Below are positions 1 to 6,791 of a stretch of DNA of 8,822 nucleotides, piece by piece. Under the pieces are notes generated by a model. The model did no database searches. It was not told the DNA's origin and saw only the letters and a program-made list of their open reading frames with translations. The DNA is taken from positions 1 through 8,822 of the forward strand of contig JAHLFQ010000077.1 of assembly GCA_018883705.1 (NCBI GenBank), given 5' to 3'. Origin of the DNA: Candidatus Cellulosilyticum pullistercoris. GTDB lineage: Bacteria; Bacillota; Clostridia; Lachnospirales; Cellulosilyticaceae. The translations under genes and the position numbers were made by a program. Positions within the stretch are counted from its first letter, which is position 1. The number at the start of each line of letters is the position of its first letter.

Positions 1-336
1 GCATCAAGAACAAGTCAAGGAGATACCTATCAATTAGTTGCAACAGGAGAATATAATGCTGTAAAGGGATTTGTTGAAGCTAAGTTTGATGAAACAGAAT
101 TTAAGAGAGTTAAATTTAAGTTTAAGAAATCCACTCAAAATTGGGCAAGCTTAAGTGAAATCATGTTCTATACAACTGATGAAATATATAACGCAGTAGA
201 TAACTTATTTACAGATAGTACTAAGAGTACAGTTAGTGATGAGTTTAATAGTATAGAAAAAATAAATGCCCTTGAAGAGAAGGCAAAAGAACATCCATTA
301 TATGAACAGTTTAAACAAGCTCTAGAAGATGCTAAG
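1..336 (+). repeat. Tandem intragenic repeat, copy A (F5/8C end plus helical linker)
   Basis: This segment matches 667-1002 at a fixed offset of 666 bp (222 codons, in frame). By eye there are about nine differences in the first 185 bases, and bases 67-140 are identical to 733-806. Similarity falls off through the linker (the HPLYEQFK helix is still shared). The start of this unit is beyond the left edge. Confidence 0.95.
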
Positions 337-3300
337 GTTGTTGTTGAAAATAAGCAAATAGAAGCTACAGTAGCAAGTATGAGAAAAGCTACTTATGTAG
401 AAAATGAAGCATACAATAATTTATATAGAATGCCTTATACTAATATAGCATCAATCAGCAACAATGGTGGAAGGTACTTGAGCCAATACATTGAAAATGC
501 TATAGATGGTAATTTAAGCAGTTACTGGGAAACAGGAAAAGGTAATAGTGGTGATTTCAATAATGAAGTTGAGGTGACATTTAAGAATCCAGTAAAACTT
601 AACAGAATCGTATATGCACCAAGACAAAGCGACTTAAAAGGATTTGCAGAAGAAATTGAAGTCTATGCATCAAGAACAAGTGAGGGAGATACCTATCAAT
701 TAGTTGCAACAGGAAGTTATAGTGCTGTAAAAGGATTTGTTGAAGCTAAGTTTGATGAAACAGAATTTAAGAGAGTTAAATTTAAGTTTAAGAAATCCAC
801 TCAAAACTGGGCAAGTTTAAGTGAAATCATGTTCTATACAACTGATGAAATATGGAATTCAGTAGATAACTTATTTACAGATGGCACGATGAGTGTGGTT
901 AGTGATGCGTTTAATACGATGGAAAAAATAAGTGCATTTGAAAAGAAAGCAAAAGAACATCCATTGTATGAACAGTTTAAGGAATCAATAGATTTAGCAA
1001 AGGAAATCATAGCGAATCCTAGACATGAAGATGTATTTGAACTTGAAATGAGAGGAAATTCTGTAGCAGAAACGAATAAGAGAAAAATGTGGGGCTTCCA
1101 AGATTGGCAAGTAACAGGTTTATCTGCTTTAGCTGGAGATACTATTACAGTATATGTTGATGTAGAAGATGGAGAACCAACTCCAAGTTTATTATATAGA
1201 CAAGCAGCAACACAACATGGTGGGGCAACTACTTTCAAATTAGATAAAGGTAAAAATGTAATCACTATACCAGAAGTGGATGCAACAGCAAATGGAATTT
1301 TAAATGGAACTATTCAAGGCGGAGAGTTATTCTTTACAAACTATAACAGTGATAGTCAAACAAGAGCGCCAAAGGTAAGAATAGAAGGAGCCAAAAAATA
1401 TCCTGTATTTATACTTGGTAAATCAGATGAAAATGAAGTAATGAAGGAATTAGAAGAGTATGTTGCTCAAATAAATGAAAATCCAGATACTACACCAAAT
1501 GTATTTGCTGTTAGTGGAGATAAATCATTAAGTTTAGTACAAGCTACTTATGCTTTAGATTGGTATAAGAATAATAATAAAACTCCAAAATATACAGCTG
1601 AAAGATGGGATCAAATCGTTAGAGAGGCAATGGGATTCTGGGGATTTGATGGATCAAGTGAAATAAATTCAGATTATGATTTTAGAATCATGCCAATGAT
1701 GAAAAATCTTACTGGCAATGCGTTCATGAATGCGCATGCTGGTATAATTGGAATAAGACCAGGTAACCAAAACTGCATCGTTGGAGCTGATGTAGGTTGG
1801 GGAACAATGCATGAACTTGGTCATAACTTCGATACATCTGGAAGAACAATAGCCGAAGTTACAAACAATATTATGCCATTATTCTTTGGAGCAAAATATA
1901 ATGGTACTACAAGACTTACACAATTTAATGTTTGGGATAGAGTATATCCAAAGGTTGGATTAGAAGATTACTCTAACAATGAATTATATAATGTAGCAGA
2001 TACAACAGATTTATCACAAATAACTCCATTATGGCAATTATACCTATATGACAATACTTTCTATGGTAAGTTTGAACAACAATTCAGAGCAAATAACTAT
2101 GGAAATAAAACAAGAGAAGATATCTATAAGTCATGGGTTGTAGCAGCATCTGATGCAATGCAATTAGATTTAACTGAGTTCTTCGAAAGACATGGTATAA
2201 GATTAAGTGATGAAGCTAAAGCAGAAATATCAGCTAAATATCAAAAACCAGATAAGAAGATTTACTATATAAATGATGCAGCGATTAATTATGAAGGTAA
2301 TGGATTTACACAAGATGTAGATGTATCAGTAAAAACAGTTGGTTCAAATGGAAATGTAAAACTTGTATTCTCAATAGATGAAGCCAATAAAGACAATCTA
2401 TTAGGATATGAAATCAAAAAAGATGGAAAATATATAGGCTTTACTTATAAAGATAGTTTTGTTGATACAAATTCTAACTTAGATGAAGATGCAGTATATA
2501 CTGTAACGCCATATGATATCAAATTAAATGCAATAGATGGAATAGAAGTTGGAGCGCTTCAGTCAACAATTTCAGTAAATCCAGTAATAACTATAGGATT
2601 AGGTGAAGAATTTAACCCTAAAAACTATATTGTTGCCAAAGATATGAAAGGTAATTCAATCGTTAATGATGTAAAAGTAGCATCTAATGTAAATACATCA
2701 AGAACAGGAGAATATGAAGTAGTTTACTCTGTAGAAGGAGTAGGGGGAAGAGTATATTCAGCAACAACTAAAGTTATTGTGGTAGCTAACAAAACATATT
2801 TAAGTGATATGACTCCAGTTACAGCAGTAAATGGTTGGGGGACAGTTAGAAAAGATAAGAGTATAAGTGGGGGAACAATATCTTTAAGAAGAGGGGAAGA
2901 TACAGTTACTTACAGTAAAGGATTAGGATTGCATTCAGTTTCAGAATATGTATACAACCTAGAAGGGGAAGATTATGAGTACTTTGAATCTTATGTAGGT
3001 GCAGATAAAAATTCAAACTCTAACTTAACATCAATTGAGTTTAAAGTTTATGTTGATGGGGTAGAAAAATACAATAGTGGAGTTATGACAAGAGATACAG
3101 ATCAAAAGTATGTTAAAGTAGATGTTAAAGGTGCGAGAGAGTTAAAATTAGTAATAACAGATGCTGGCAATGGAACAGATGCTGACCATGGTGACTGGGC
3201 AGGTGCAAAATTATTTACTATGGAATCTAAACCAGAAATTACTGGGGATAATATCGTATATTCAATGGGTGAAGAAATAGATTTAATGAAGGGGTTAACA

Positions 3301-4608
3301 GCTAGGGATTTCGAAGATGGAGATTTAACTGAAAAGATAGAAATAAAATCTTCAGATTTTAGAGAAGGTAAATCAGGGTTATTTACAATTGTATATACTG
3401 TAACAGATAGTGATGGATTTACTTCAGAGTTTACAAGATTTATAGCAGTTGCAGAAGAAGAAGTGGGGTTATCTTCTTTAGATTGGGAATCAGCAACTAT
3501 AGGATCTGGGGCTGTAAGAAAAAATAGATCGGTAAGTAATAATCCAATAAGATTATTGGATGAAAATAATAATATTGAGGTATTCGAGGCAGGTATAGGT
3601 ACTCACGCATACTCAGAAATCGTTTATAATTCAGAAGGCTATGATGTATTTGATACATGGGTAGGTATAGACCAATACGTTTCATGGAGTGACCAATCAA
3701 GTGTTGTGTTTAAAGTCTATGTTGATGGCGTATTAAAAGCTCAAACAGATATTATGAAATCAAACACACCAATGGATCGTTTAACTGTAGATATTAGAAA
3801 CTCAAAACAAATAAAGCTTGTAGTAGAGACATCTACTAATGGTAACACTTGGGACCATGCAGACTGGGCAAATGCCAGATTCTTAAAAGTAGCTCATTAT
3901 GATAGAACAGAATTAGAAATAGTTTTAGAAGAAGTAGCAGCTTTAGATTTAACACTTTACACAGAAGAATCAGCAGATGAATTAAAAGTAGCAATAGCTC
4001 AAGGTGAAGAAGCATTAAGCTCAAAAGAACAGTCTGTAATAGATGAAGCTGTAAATACTATTAAAAAAGCAATGGATGCTTTAGTGAAAGTAGATTTAAA
4101 TGCAGTTGTTACGATAAAAGATAAGAGACTTCTTAGTGCTATCAAAGAGGAATTAAAAGTAACTGGAAATATTACAGTTATGGATATGCGTAAGTTAACC
4201 TCTTTATCAGCATATGGTATTTCAGACCTAACAGGCTTAGAAGAAGCTATTCATTTAGAATCACTAAATCTAGATTATAATGAAGTTAGAGATTTAAGAC
4301 CATTAGCTAAACTAAAAAATCTTAAAACATTAAATGTAAATCAACAATTTGTTGCAGTTGGAGAGTTAAAAATTACAGATAATCAAGTTGTTGTAGATAC
4401 AACCGCCTATAATAAAGAGGGTGTCAATGTATCTAACAATATAATAGTAACAAATTCAAAGAATGAGATAGTACAGGAAGCTGAAGTGACAGAAGATTAT
4501 TTCACTATAGATACAACAAACTTAGAAAAAGGTGTTTATAAAGTTCAAGTATCTTTTGAAGATGAAAACTTTAGTGGGGCAATGTTATACGTATTTACAG
4601 TAAAATAA
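1..4608 (+). CDS. Secreted multidomain M60-family (mucin-type) zinc metallopeptidase, 5' end outside window
   Basis: The frame is open from base 1, so the ATG at 163 is internal and the N-terminus and signal peptide lie outside. Visible are 1,535 residues. By window residue: end of one F5/8C domain (1-55) and helical linker; a full F5/8C domain (about 129-278) and linker; M60 peptidase (about 351-745) with H604-E-L-G-H608 and a probable third zinc ligand E619 in EVTNN; Fn3-like segment (about 752-850); Ig-like module (about 851-930); NPCBM/CBM51 (about 931-1074, signature DHGDWA); Ig-like module (about 1077-1153); second NPCBM/CBM51 (about 1155-1298, DHADWA); FIVAR helices (about 1300-1367); short LRR stretch (about 1367-1450, SLNLDYN, LKTLNVN); beta-rich tail. 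M60 enzymes such as BT4244 and clostridial Zmp proteins cleave O-glycosylated mucin-like proteins, and the CBMs would hold it on glycans. No LPXTG or dockerin is visible at the C-terminus. Domain limits are by eye. Confidence 0.93.
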   Translation, partial: ASRTSQGDTYQLVATGEYNAVKGFVEAKFDETEFKRVKFKFKKSTQNWASLSEIMFYTTDEIYNAVDNLFTDSTKSTVSDEFNSIEKINALEEKAKEHPLYEQFKQALEDAKVVVENKQIEATVASMRKATYVENEAYNNLYRMPYTNIASISNNGGRYLSQYIENAIDGNLSSYWETGKGNSGDFNNEVEVTFKNPVKLNRIVYAPRQSDLKGFAEEIEVYASRTSEGDTYQLVATGSYSAVKGFVEAKFDETEFKRVKFKFKKSTQNWASLSEIMFYTTDEIWNSVDNLFTDGTMSVVSDAFNTMEKISAFEKKAKEHPLYEQFKESIDLAKEIIANPRHEDVFELEMRGNSVAETNKRKMWGFQDWQVTGLSALAGDTITVYVDVEDGEPTPSLLYRQAATQHGGATTFKLDKGKNVITIPEVDATANGILNGTIQGGELFFTNYNSDSQTRAPKVRIEGAKKYPVFILGKSDENEVMKELEEYVAQINENPDTTPNVFAVSGDKSLSLVQATYALDWYKNNNKTPKYTAERWDQIVREAMGFWGFDGSSEINSDYDFRIMPMMKNLTGNAFMNAHAGIIGIRPGNQNCIVGADVGWGTMHELGHNFDTSGRTIAEVTNNIMPLFFGAKYNGTTRLTQFNVWDRVYPKVGLEDYSNNELYNVADTTDLSQITPLWQLYLYDNTFYGKFEQQFRANNYGNKTREDIYKSWVVAASDAMQLDLTEFFERHGIRLSDEAKAEISAKYQKPDKKIYYINDAAINYEGNGFTQDVDVSVKTVGSNGNVKLVFSIDEANKDNLLGYEIKKDGKYIGFTYKDSFVDTNSNLDEDAVYTVTPYDIKLNAIDGIEVGALQSTISVNPVITIGLGEEFNPKNYIVAKDMKGNSIVNDVKVASNVNTSRTGEYEVVYSVEGVGGRVYSATTKVIVVANKTYLSDMTPVTAVNGWGTVRKDKSISGGTISLRRGEDTVTYSKGLGLHSVSEYVYNLEGEDYEYFESYVGADKNSNSNLTSIEFKVYVDGVEKYNSGVMTRDTDQKYVKVDVKGARELKLVITDAGNGTDADHGDWAGAKLFTMESKPEITGDNIVYSMGEEIDLMKGLTARDFEDGDLTEKIEIKSSDFREGKSGLFTIVYTVTDSDGFTSEFTRFIAVAEEEVGLSSLDWESATIGSGAVRKNRSVSNNPIRLLDENNNIEVFEAGIGTHAYSEIVYNSEGYDVFDTWVGIDQYVSWSDQSSVVFKVYVDGVLKAQTDIMKSNTPMDRLTVDIRNSKQIKLVVETSTNGNTWDHADWANARFLKVAHYDRTELEIVLEEVAALDLTLYTEESADELKVAIAQGEEALSSKEQSVIDEAVNTIKKAMDALVKVDLNAVVTIKDKRLLSAIKEELKVTGNITVMDMRKLTSLSAYGISDLTGLEEAIHLESLNLDYNEVRDLRPLAKLKNLKTLNVNQQFVAVGELKITDNQVVVDTTAYNKEGVNVSNNIIVTNSKNEIVQEAEVTEDYFTIDTTNLEKGVYKVQVSFEDENFSGAMLYVFTVK
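667..1002 (+). repeat. Tandem intragenic repeat, copy B (F5/8C end plus helical linker)
   Basis: Partner of the copy at 1-336. Both copies encode the ASRTS...GDTYQLVATG strand, the WASLSEIMFY end of the discoidin fold and a following helical linker. The divergence grows towards the linker end, as expected where a domain has been duplicated or homogenised by recombination and the edge left to drift. Confidence 0.95.
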
Positions 4609-4632
4609 AATATTTCTTTTAATAAATGATTT

Positions 4633-4662
4633 AAAGGCAGAATCTTAGATTCTGCCTTTTTT
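4633..4662 (+). terminator. Rho-independent terminator of the M60 peptidase gene
   Basis: A 12-bp perfect stem (4633-4644 with 4648-4659, core AAAGGCAGAATC) with a TTA loop, ending in six T (4657-4662). It lies 24 bases after the stop codon and separates the peptidase gene from the regulator downstream. The core is nearly the same as in the terminator at 8550-8581. Confidence 0.93.
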
Positions 4663-4679
4663 ATATATGCTATTTAATA

Positions 4680-4692
4680 TGGTAATTTACCA
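4680..4692. promoter_or_regulatory. Palindromic operator candidate TGGTAA-T-TTACCA
   Basis: A perfect 13-bp inverted repeat, TGGTAATTTACCA, with a single central base. It covers the presumed -35 region of the regulator promoter. FadR-type GntR proteins commonly bind palindromes with GGT/ACC-like half sites at varied spacing, so self-repression by the product of 4752-5450 is plausible. That the protein binds here is inference. Confidence 0.45.
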
Positions 4693-4713
4693 AATATAAA
4701 AGTATGATATGAT
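4680..4713 (+). promoter_or_regulatory. Candidate promoter of the GntR regulator gene
   Basis: TATGAT at 4703-4708 (a second, overlapping TATGAT at 4708-4713) can serve as the -10 box. With a 17-bp spacer the -35 position is TGGTAA at 4680-4685, a poor match (3 of 6) to TTGACA that is also half of a palindrome. It is the only promoter-like element between the upstream terminator and the regulator start. Position inferred from pattern only. Confidence 0.5.
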
Positions 4714-4735
4714 AAATGAAAAGAAAGAATGAATA

Positions 4736-4743
4736 AGAAGGTG
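4736..4743 (+). promoter_or_regulatory. Ribosome binding site that fixes the TTG start of the GntR gene
   Basis: AGAAGGTG lies 8 bases before TTG at 4752. An in-frame stop (TAA at 4734) limits extension upstream, and no ATG or GTG lies in frame between that stop and the TTG. The nearby ATG at 4747 is out of frame, only 3 bases from the site, and meets TGA after two codons. Confidence 0.75.
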
Positions 4744-4751
4744 AAAATGAG

Positions 4752-5450
4752 TTGAATGATTACGATAAATTCGAAAAGAAAACGTTATCAAAAAGAATAC
4801 AAAAGGAGATATTAGACTATATACAAAACAATGAATTAGGGATAGGGGATAAGTTACCCAATGAATTTGAACTTGCTACCCTATTTAACGTAGGGAGAAG
4901 TACTATAAGGGAAGCAATAAGTATGCTAAGCTCCCAAGGTATTTTAGAAGTAAGAAGAGGTGCGGGAACTTTTATTATTAACACAGAAGCTACGATTAAT
5001 GACCCTCTTGGTTTAAAAAATATACAAGATGATTATAAAATGGTATTAGATTTAGTTGATATTAGGCTGATGCTAGAGCCAGAAATTGCAGCATTAGCAG
5101 CAAAAAATATTACAGAAGAAGGCATAAAAGAGCTGATACAGCAGTGTGAAAAAGTTGAAAGCTATATTAATCAAGGTAAGGATCATATAAGGGAAGATTT
5201 ACTACTTCACACATTAATTGCTAGGTATAGTTGTAATAAAGTGGTTGAGAACTTAATCCACTTAATATATTCATCTATTTATCTTTTCACAAATATAGCA
5301 CAAGAAAATTGGAATGAAAGGACTATTTTAGCGCATAGAGATATCGTATCAGCTATAGTTAATAGAGATGAACTTGGAGCTAAGTGTGCGATGATATCAC
5401 ATCTAGCCCATAATAGAAATGAATTACAAGAATTAAAACATCAGATGTAA
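4752..5450 (+). CDS. GntR-family transcriptional regulator, FadR/FCD subfamily
   Basis: A 232-residue protein of normal length for the subfamily. Residues about 11-77 form the winged helix-turn-helix (LPNEFELA, VGRSTIREAISML, GILEVRRGAGTFI). Residues about 95-225 form the FCD ligand-binding domain, with the expected metal-site pattern D149-x3-H153, H195 (AHRDI) and H217 (MISHL). In this subfamily a small acid or sugar acid usually releases the protein from DNA. It lies just upstream of the uxuA operon on the same strand with its own terminator between, so it is the first candidate for that operon's regulator (UxuR-like role, inferred). It starts at TTG because no ATG or GTG is available in frame. 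The second FCD protein at the right edge is an alternative operon regulator. Confidence 0.93.
   Translation: MNDYDKFEKKTLSKRIQKEILDYIQNNELGIGDKLPNEFELATLFNVGRSTIREAISMLSSQGILEVRRGAGTFIINTEATINDPLGLKNIQDDYKMVLDLVDIRLMLEPEIAALAAKNITEEGIKELIQQCEKVESYINQGKDHIREDLLLHTLIARYSCNKVVENLIHLIYSSIYLFTNIAQENWNERTILAHRDIVSAIVNRDELGAKCAMISHLAHNRNELQELKHQM
4777..4790. promoter_or_regulatory. Candidate cre (CcpA) site inside the start of the GntR gene
   Basis: AGAAAACGTTATCA matches the cre consensus TGWNANCGNTNWCA at every defined position except the first T. It lies 25 bases into the coding region, where CcpA bound as a roadblock is known to repress other catabolic genes of Firmicutes. It could be chance in AT-rich coding DNA. 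Confidence 0.4.
5430..5449 (+). repeat. 20-bp direct repeat, copy 1 (last codons of the GntR gene)
   Basis: GAATTAAAACATCAGATGTA occurs here, encoding ELKHQM and part of the stop codon, and again exactly at 5617-5636 upstream of uxuA. It contains the palindrome ACATC-A-GATGT (5438-5448). A one-mismatch version, ACGTCTGATGT, follows at 5452-5462. Confidence 0.95.
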
Positions 5451-5466
5451 TACGTCTGATGTTTTT
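5435..5466 (+). terminator. Hairpin terminator overlapping the GntR stop codon
   Basis: Bases 5435-5445 pair perfectly with 5455-5465 (11 bp), extended inward by a G-U pair and two more pairs to a 3-base loop. The stop TAA (5448-5450) sits at the top of the hairpin. Five T (5462-5466) follow, partly within the stem. It probably ends the regulator transcript and insulates the uxuA promoter. The same bases contain two operator-like palindromes. Confidence 0.65.
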
Positions 5467-5579
5467 AAAGAGTATTATAGTAATAAGAGTATAGAAATAT
5501 ATGTAATAACCCTGAAATGTATTATTTTGAGATAAAAGAACAAAAAAATTGTACATAATGATGAAAATAAAAAAATATA

Positions 5580-5608
5580 TTTACAAATTAAGATGTAAGA
5601 TGTATGAT
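5580..5608 (+). promoter_or_regulatory. Candidate promoter of the uxuA operon
   Basis: TTTACA (5580-5585, 5 of 6 to TTGACA), a 17-bp spacer and TATGAT (5603-5608, 5 of 6 to TATAAT) give the best sigma-A-type promoter in the 278-base gap before uxuA. Transcription would start near 5615, leaving a leader of roughly 115 bases. The spacer holds two tandem AGATGTA heptamers (5591-5604). Confidence 0.65.
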
Positions 5609-5616
5609 GAATTTAG

Positions 5617-5636
5617 GAATTAAAACATCAGATGTA
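5617..5636 (+). repeat. 20-bp direct repeat, copy 2 (uxuA operator region)
   Basis: Exact copy of 5430-5449, 187 bases downstream. A further ATGAATT (5606-5612 here, 5419-5425 there) precedes both copies with a one-base spacing change, so the similarity extends to about 30 bases. Confidence 0.95.
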
Positions 5637-5640
5637 TTAA
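5620..5640. promoter_or_regulatory. 21-bp palindromic operator candidate downstream of the uxuA promoter
   Basis: Arms TTAA-A-ACATC and GATGT-A-TTAA are symmetric about the A at 5630, with one mismatched pair (5624/5636). It begins about five bases after the predicted transcription start, where a bound repressor would block RNA polymerase. ATC-N-GAT cores are, as I recall, known for some FCD-type GntR regulators of Firmicutes (LutR). Either of the two GntR proteins in the window could be the ligand-sensing partner. Confidence 0.6.
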
Positions 5641-5648
5641 ATTTCCAA

Positions 5649-5681
5649 TAATTAAATTGCGAAAATAAAGTAATTTAATTA
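5649..5681. repeat. AT-rich inverted repeat in the uxuA leader
   Basis: TAATTAAATT (5649-5658) and AATTTAATTA (5672-5681) are exact inverted copies around 13 bases. The RNA could form a weak hairpin in the untranslated leader about 50 bases before the uxuA start. There is no T-tract after it, so it is not a terminator. The composition makes chance likely. Confidence 0.35.
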
Positions 5682-5714
5682 AAGCCTATGATGACTTTTG
5701 GGTATATAACAAAT

Positions 5715-5722
5715 AAGAGGTG
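5715..5722 (+). promoter_or_regulatory. Ribosome binding site of uxuA
   Basis: AAGAGGTG ends 6 bases before the ATG at 5729. An in-frame GTG at 5720 lies inside this site and so cannot be the start it serves. The chosen start gives MKMTFRWYG, close to the usual beginning of UxuA proteins. Confidence 0.85.
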
Positions 5723-5728
5723 TATATT

Positions 5729-6769
5729 ATGAAAATGACATTTAGATGGTATGGGGTAGATGACCCTGTAACTCTGGATTACATAAGGCAAATACCTGGT
5801 GTAACAGGAGTTGTTTCTGCCATATATGATGTTCCTGTTGGAGAAGTATGGCCAGAAGAAAAAATTTCAGCCCTTAAAAAAATGGTTGAAGACAAAGGAT
5901 TAGAGCTTGAAGTTATTGAAAGTGTACCAGTTCATGAAGATATCAAGCTTAGAAGAGGAGATTATCAAAGATATATTGATAATTATAAAGAAAACATTAG
6001 AAGACTTGCGAAAGCAGGAATAAAATGCATTTGTTACAACTTTATGCCTGTTTTTGACTGGACACGTTCTAGATTAGACCAACCACTACCAGATGGTTCC
6101 AATGCACTTGTTTATTATAAAGAAGATGTTGATAAAATGGATCCAACTAAATTAACACTTCCAGGTTGGGACTCATCATATAGTGTTGACGCTATATCAG
6201 AGCTTATAGAAGCTTATAAAGTACAAGGTGAAGAAGGATTATGGGCAAATTTAGAGTACTTTATCAATGAAATAATGCCTGTTGCCGTTGAATGCGATGT
6301 AGACATGGGTATTCATCCGGATGATCCACCTTGGCCAATATTTGGAATCCCTAGAATCATTACAAATGAAGAAAATTTAGATAGATTTTTAAGTTTATAT
6401 GATGATCCACATCATGGGTTAAGCTTATGTAGTGGAAGTCTTGGGTGTTCAAGAACAAATGATATGCCTGCTTTAATAAGAAAATATGGAAAGATGGGAC
6501 GTATACATTTTGGACATATAAGAAATGTTAAAATTTTAGAAGATGGCTCTTTCGAAGAAAGTGCTCACTATTCTCCTTGTGGTTCTTTAGATGTTGTAGA
6601 AATGCTTAAAGCTTACCATGAAGTAGGATTTAAAGGTTACATAAGACCAGACCATGGACGTATGATCTGGGGAGAAGTTGGAAAACCAGGATACGGATTA
6701 TATGATAGAGCACTTGGTGCAGTTTATATGAATGGTATTTGGGAAACTCTAGAAAAAATGAGCAAATAA
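5729..6769 (+). CDS. uxuA: D-mannonate dehydratase UxuA
   Basis: Dehydrates D-mannonate to 2-keto-3-deoxy-D-gluconate in the cytoplasm, a step of the hexuronate (glucuronate) pathway. The product is 346 residues, close to the Bacillus-type enzymes and shorter than the E. coli form. Family hallmarks are the start FRWYGVDDPV, GVVSAIYDVPVGEVW (27-41), YNFMPVFDWTR (103-113), GIHPDDPPWPIFGIPRI (194-210) and SLCSGSLG (232-239). IHFGHIRN (259-266) and RPDHGRMIWGE (306-316) follow. H196, C234, H260 or H263 and D308 are the likely metal ligands of this TIM-barrel, xylose isomerase-like family. It heads an operon with the HAD gene (22 bases on) and the SDR gene. The family assignment is secure; the regulation is inferred. 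Confidence 0.97.
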   Translation: MKMTFRWYGVDDPVTLDYIRQIPGVTGVVSAIYDVPVGEVWPEEKISALKKMVEDKGLELEVIESVPVHEDIKLRRGDYQRYIDNYKENIRRLAKAGIKCICYNFMPVFDWTRSRLDQPLPDGSNALVYYKEDVDKMDPTKLTLPGWDSSYSVDAISELIEAYKVQGEEGLWANLEYFINEIMPVAVECDVDMGIHPDDPPWPIFGIPRIITNEENLDRFLSLYDDPHHGLSLCSGSLGCSRTNDMPALIRKYGKMGRIHFGHIRNVKILEDGSFEESAHYSPCGSLDVVEMLKAYHEVGFKGYIRPDHGRMIWGEVGKPGYGLYDRALGAVYMNGIWETLEKMSK

Positions 6770-6781
6770 CAGCTTGAATAT

Positions 6782-6787
6782 AGGAGG
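6782..6787 (+). promoter_or_regulatory. Ribosome binding site of the HAD gene
   Basis: A full-consensus AGGAGG lies 4 bases before ATG at 6792. It rules out the in-frame TTG at 6774, which lies upstream of the site and would add six residues encoded by the site itself. Confidence 0.88.
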
Positions 6788-6791
6788 AAAT

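Noticed and set aside
163..165. ATG at 163 as the start of the peptidase gene
   Set aside because: The same frame is open to base 1 and encodes the rest of a discoidin domain matching 667-831, so this is an internal methionine.
834..1265. 143-codon open frame on the - strand inside the M60 peptidase gene
   Set aside because: It lies wholly antisense to a well-supported domain-rich gene, has no clear ribosome site and its low-complexity protein resembles no family I know.
3497..4024. Two short - strand open frames within the second CBM51/FIVAR region
   Set aside because: Leu- and Tyr-rich translations are what antisense reading of this AT-rich gene gives; no start signals or recognisable domains.
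5720..5722. GTG at 5720 as the uxuA start
   Set aside because: It overlaps the ribosome binding site; the ATG at 5729 is correctly spaced and gives the expected UxuA N-terminus.
5451..5728. Riboswitch, small RNA or small peptide in the gap before uxuA
   Set aside because: Beyond the promoter, operator and a weak AT-rich hairpin I see no conserved riboswitch core, no terminator/antiterminator pair and no open frame with a ribosome site.
6774..6776. TTG at 6774 as the HAD start
   Set aside because: It would translate through the AGGAGG site; the ATG at 6792 is the start that site serves.
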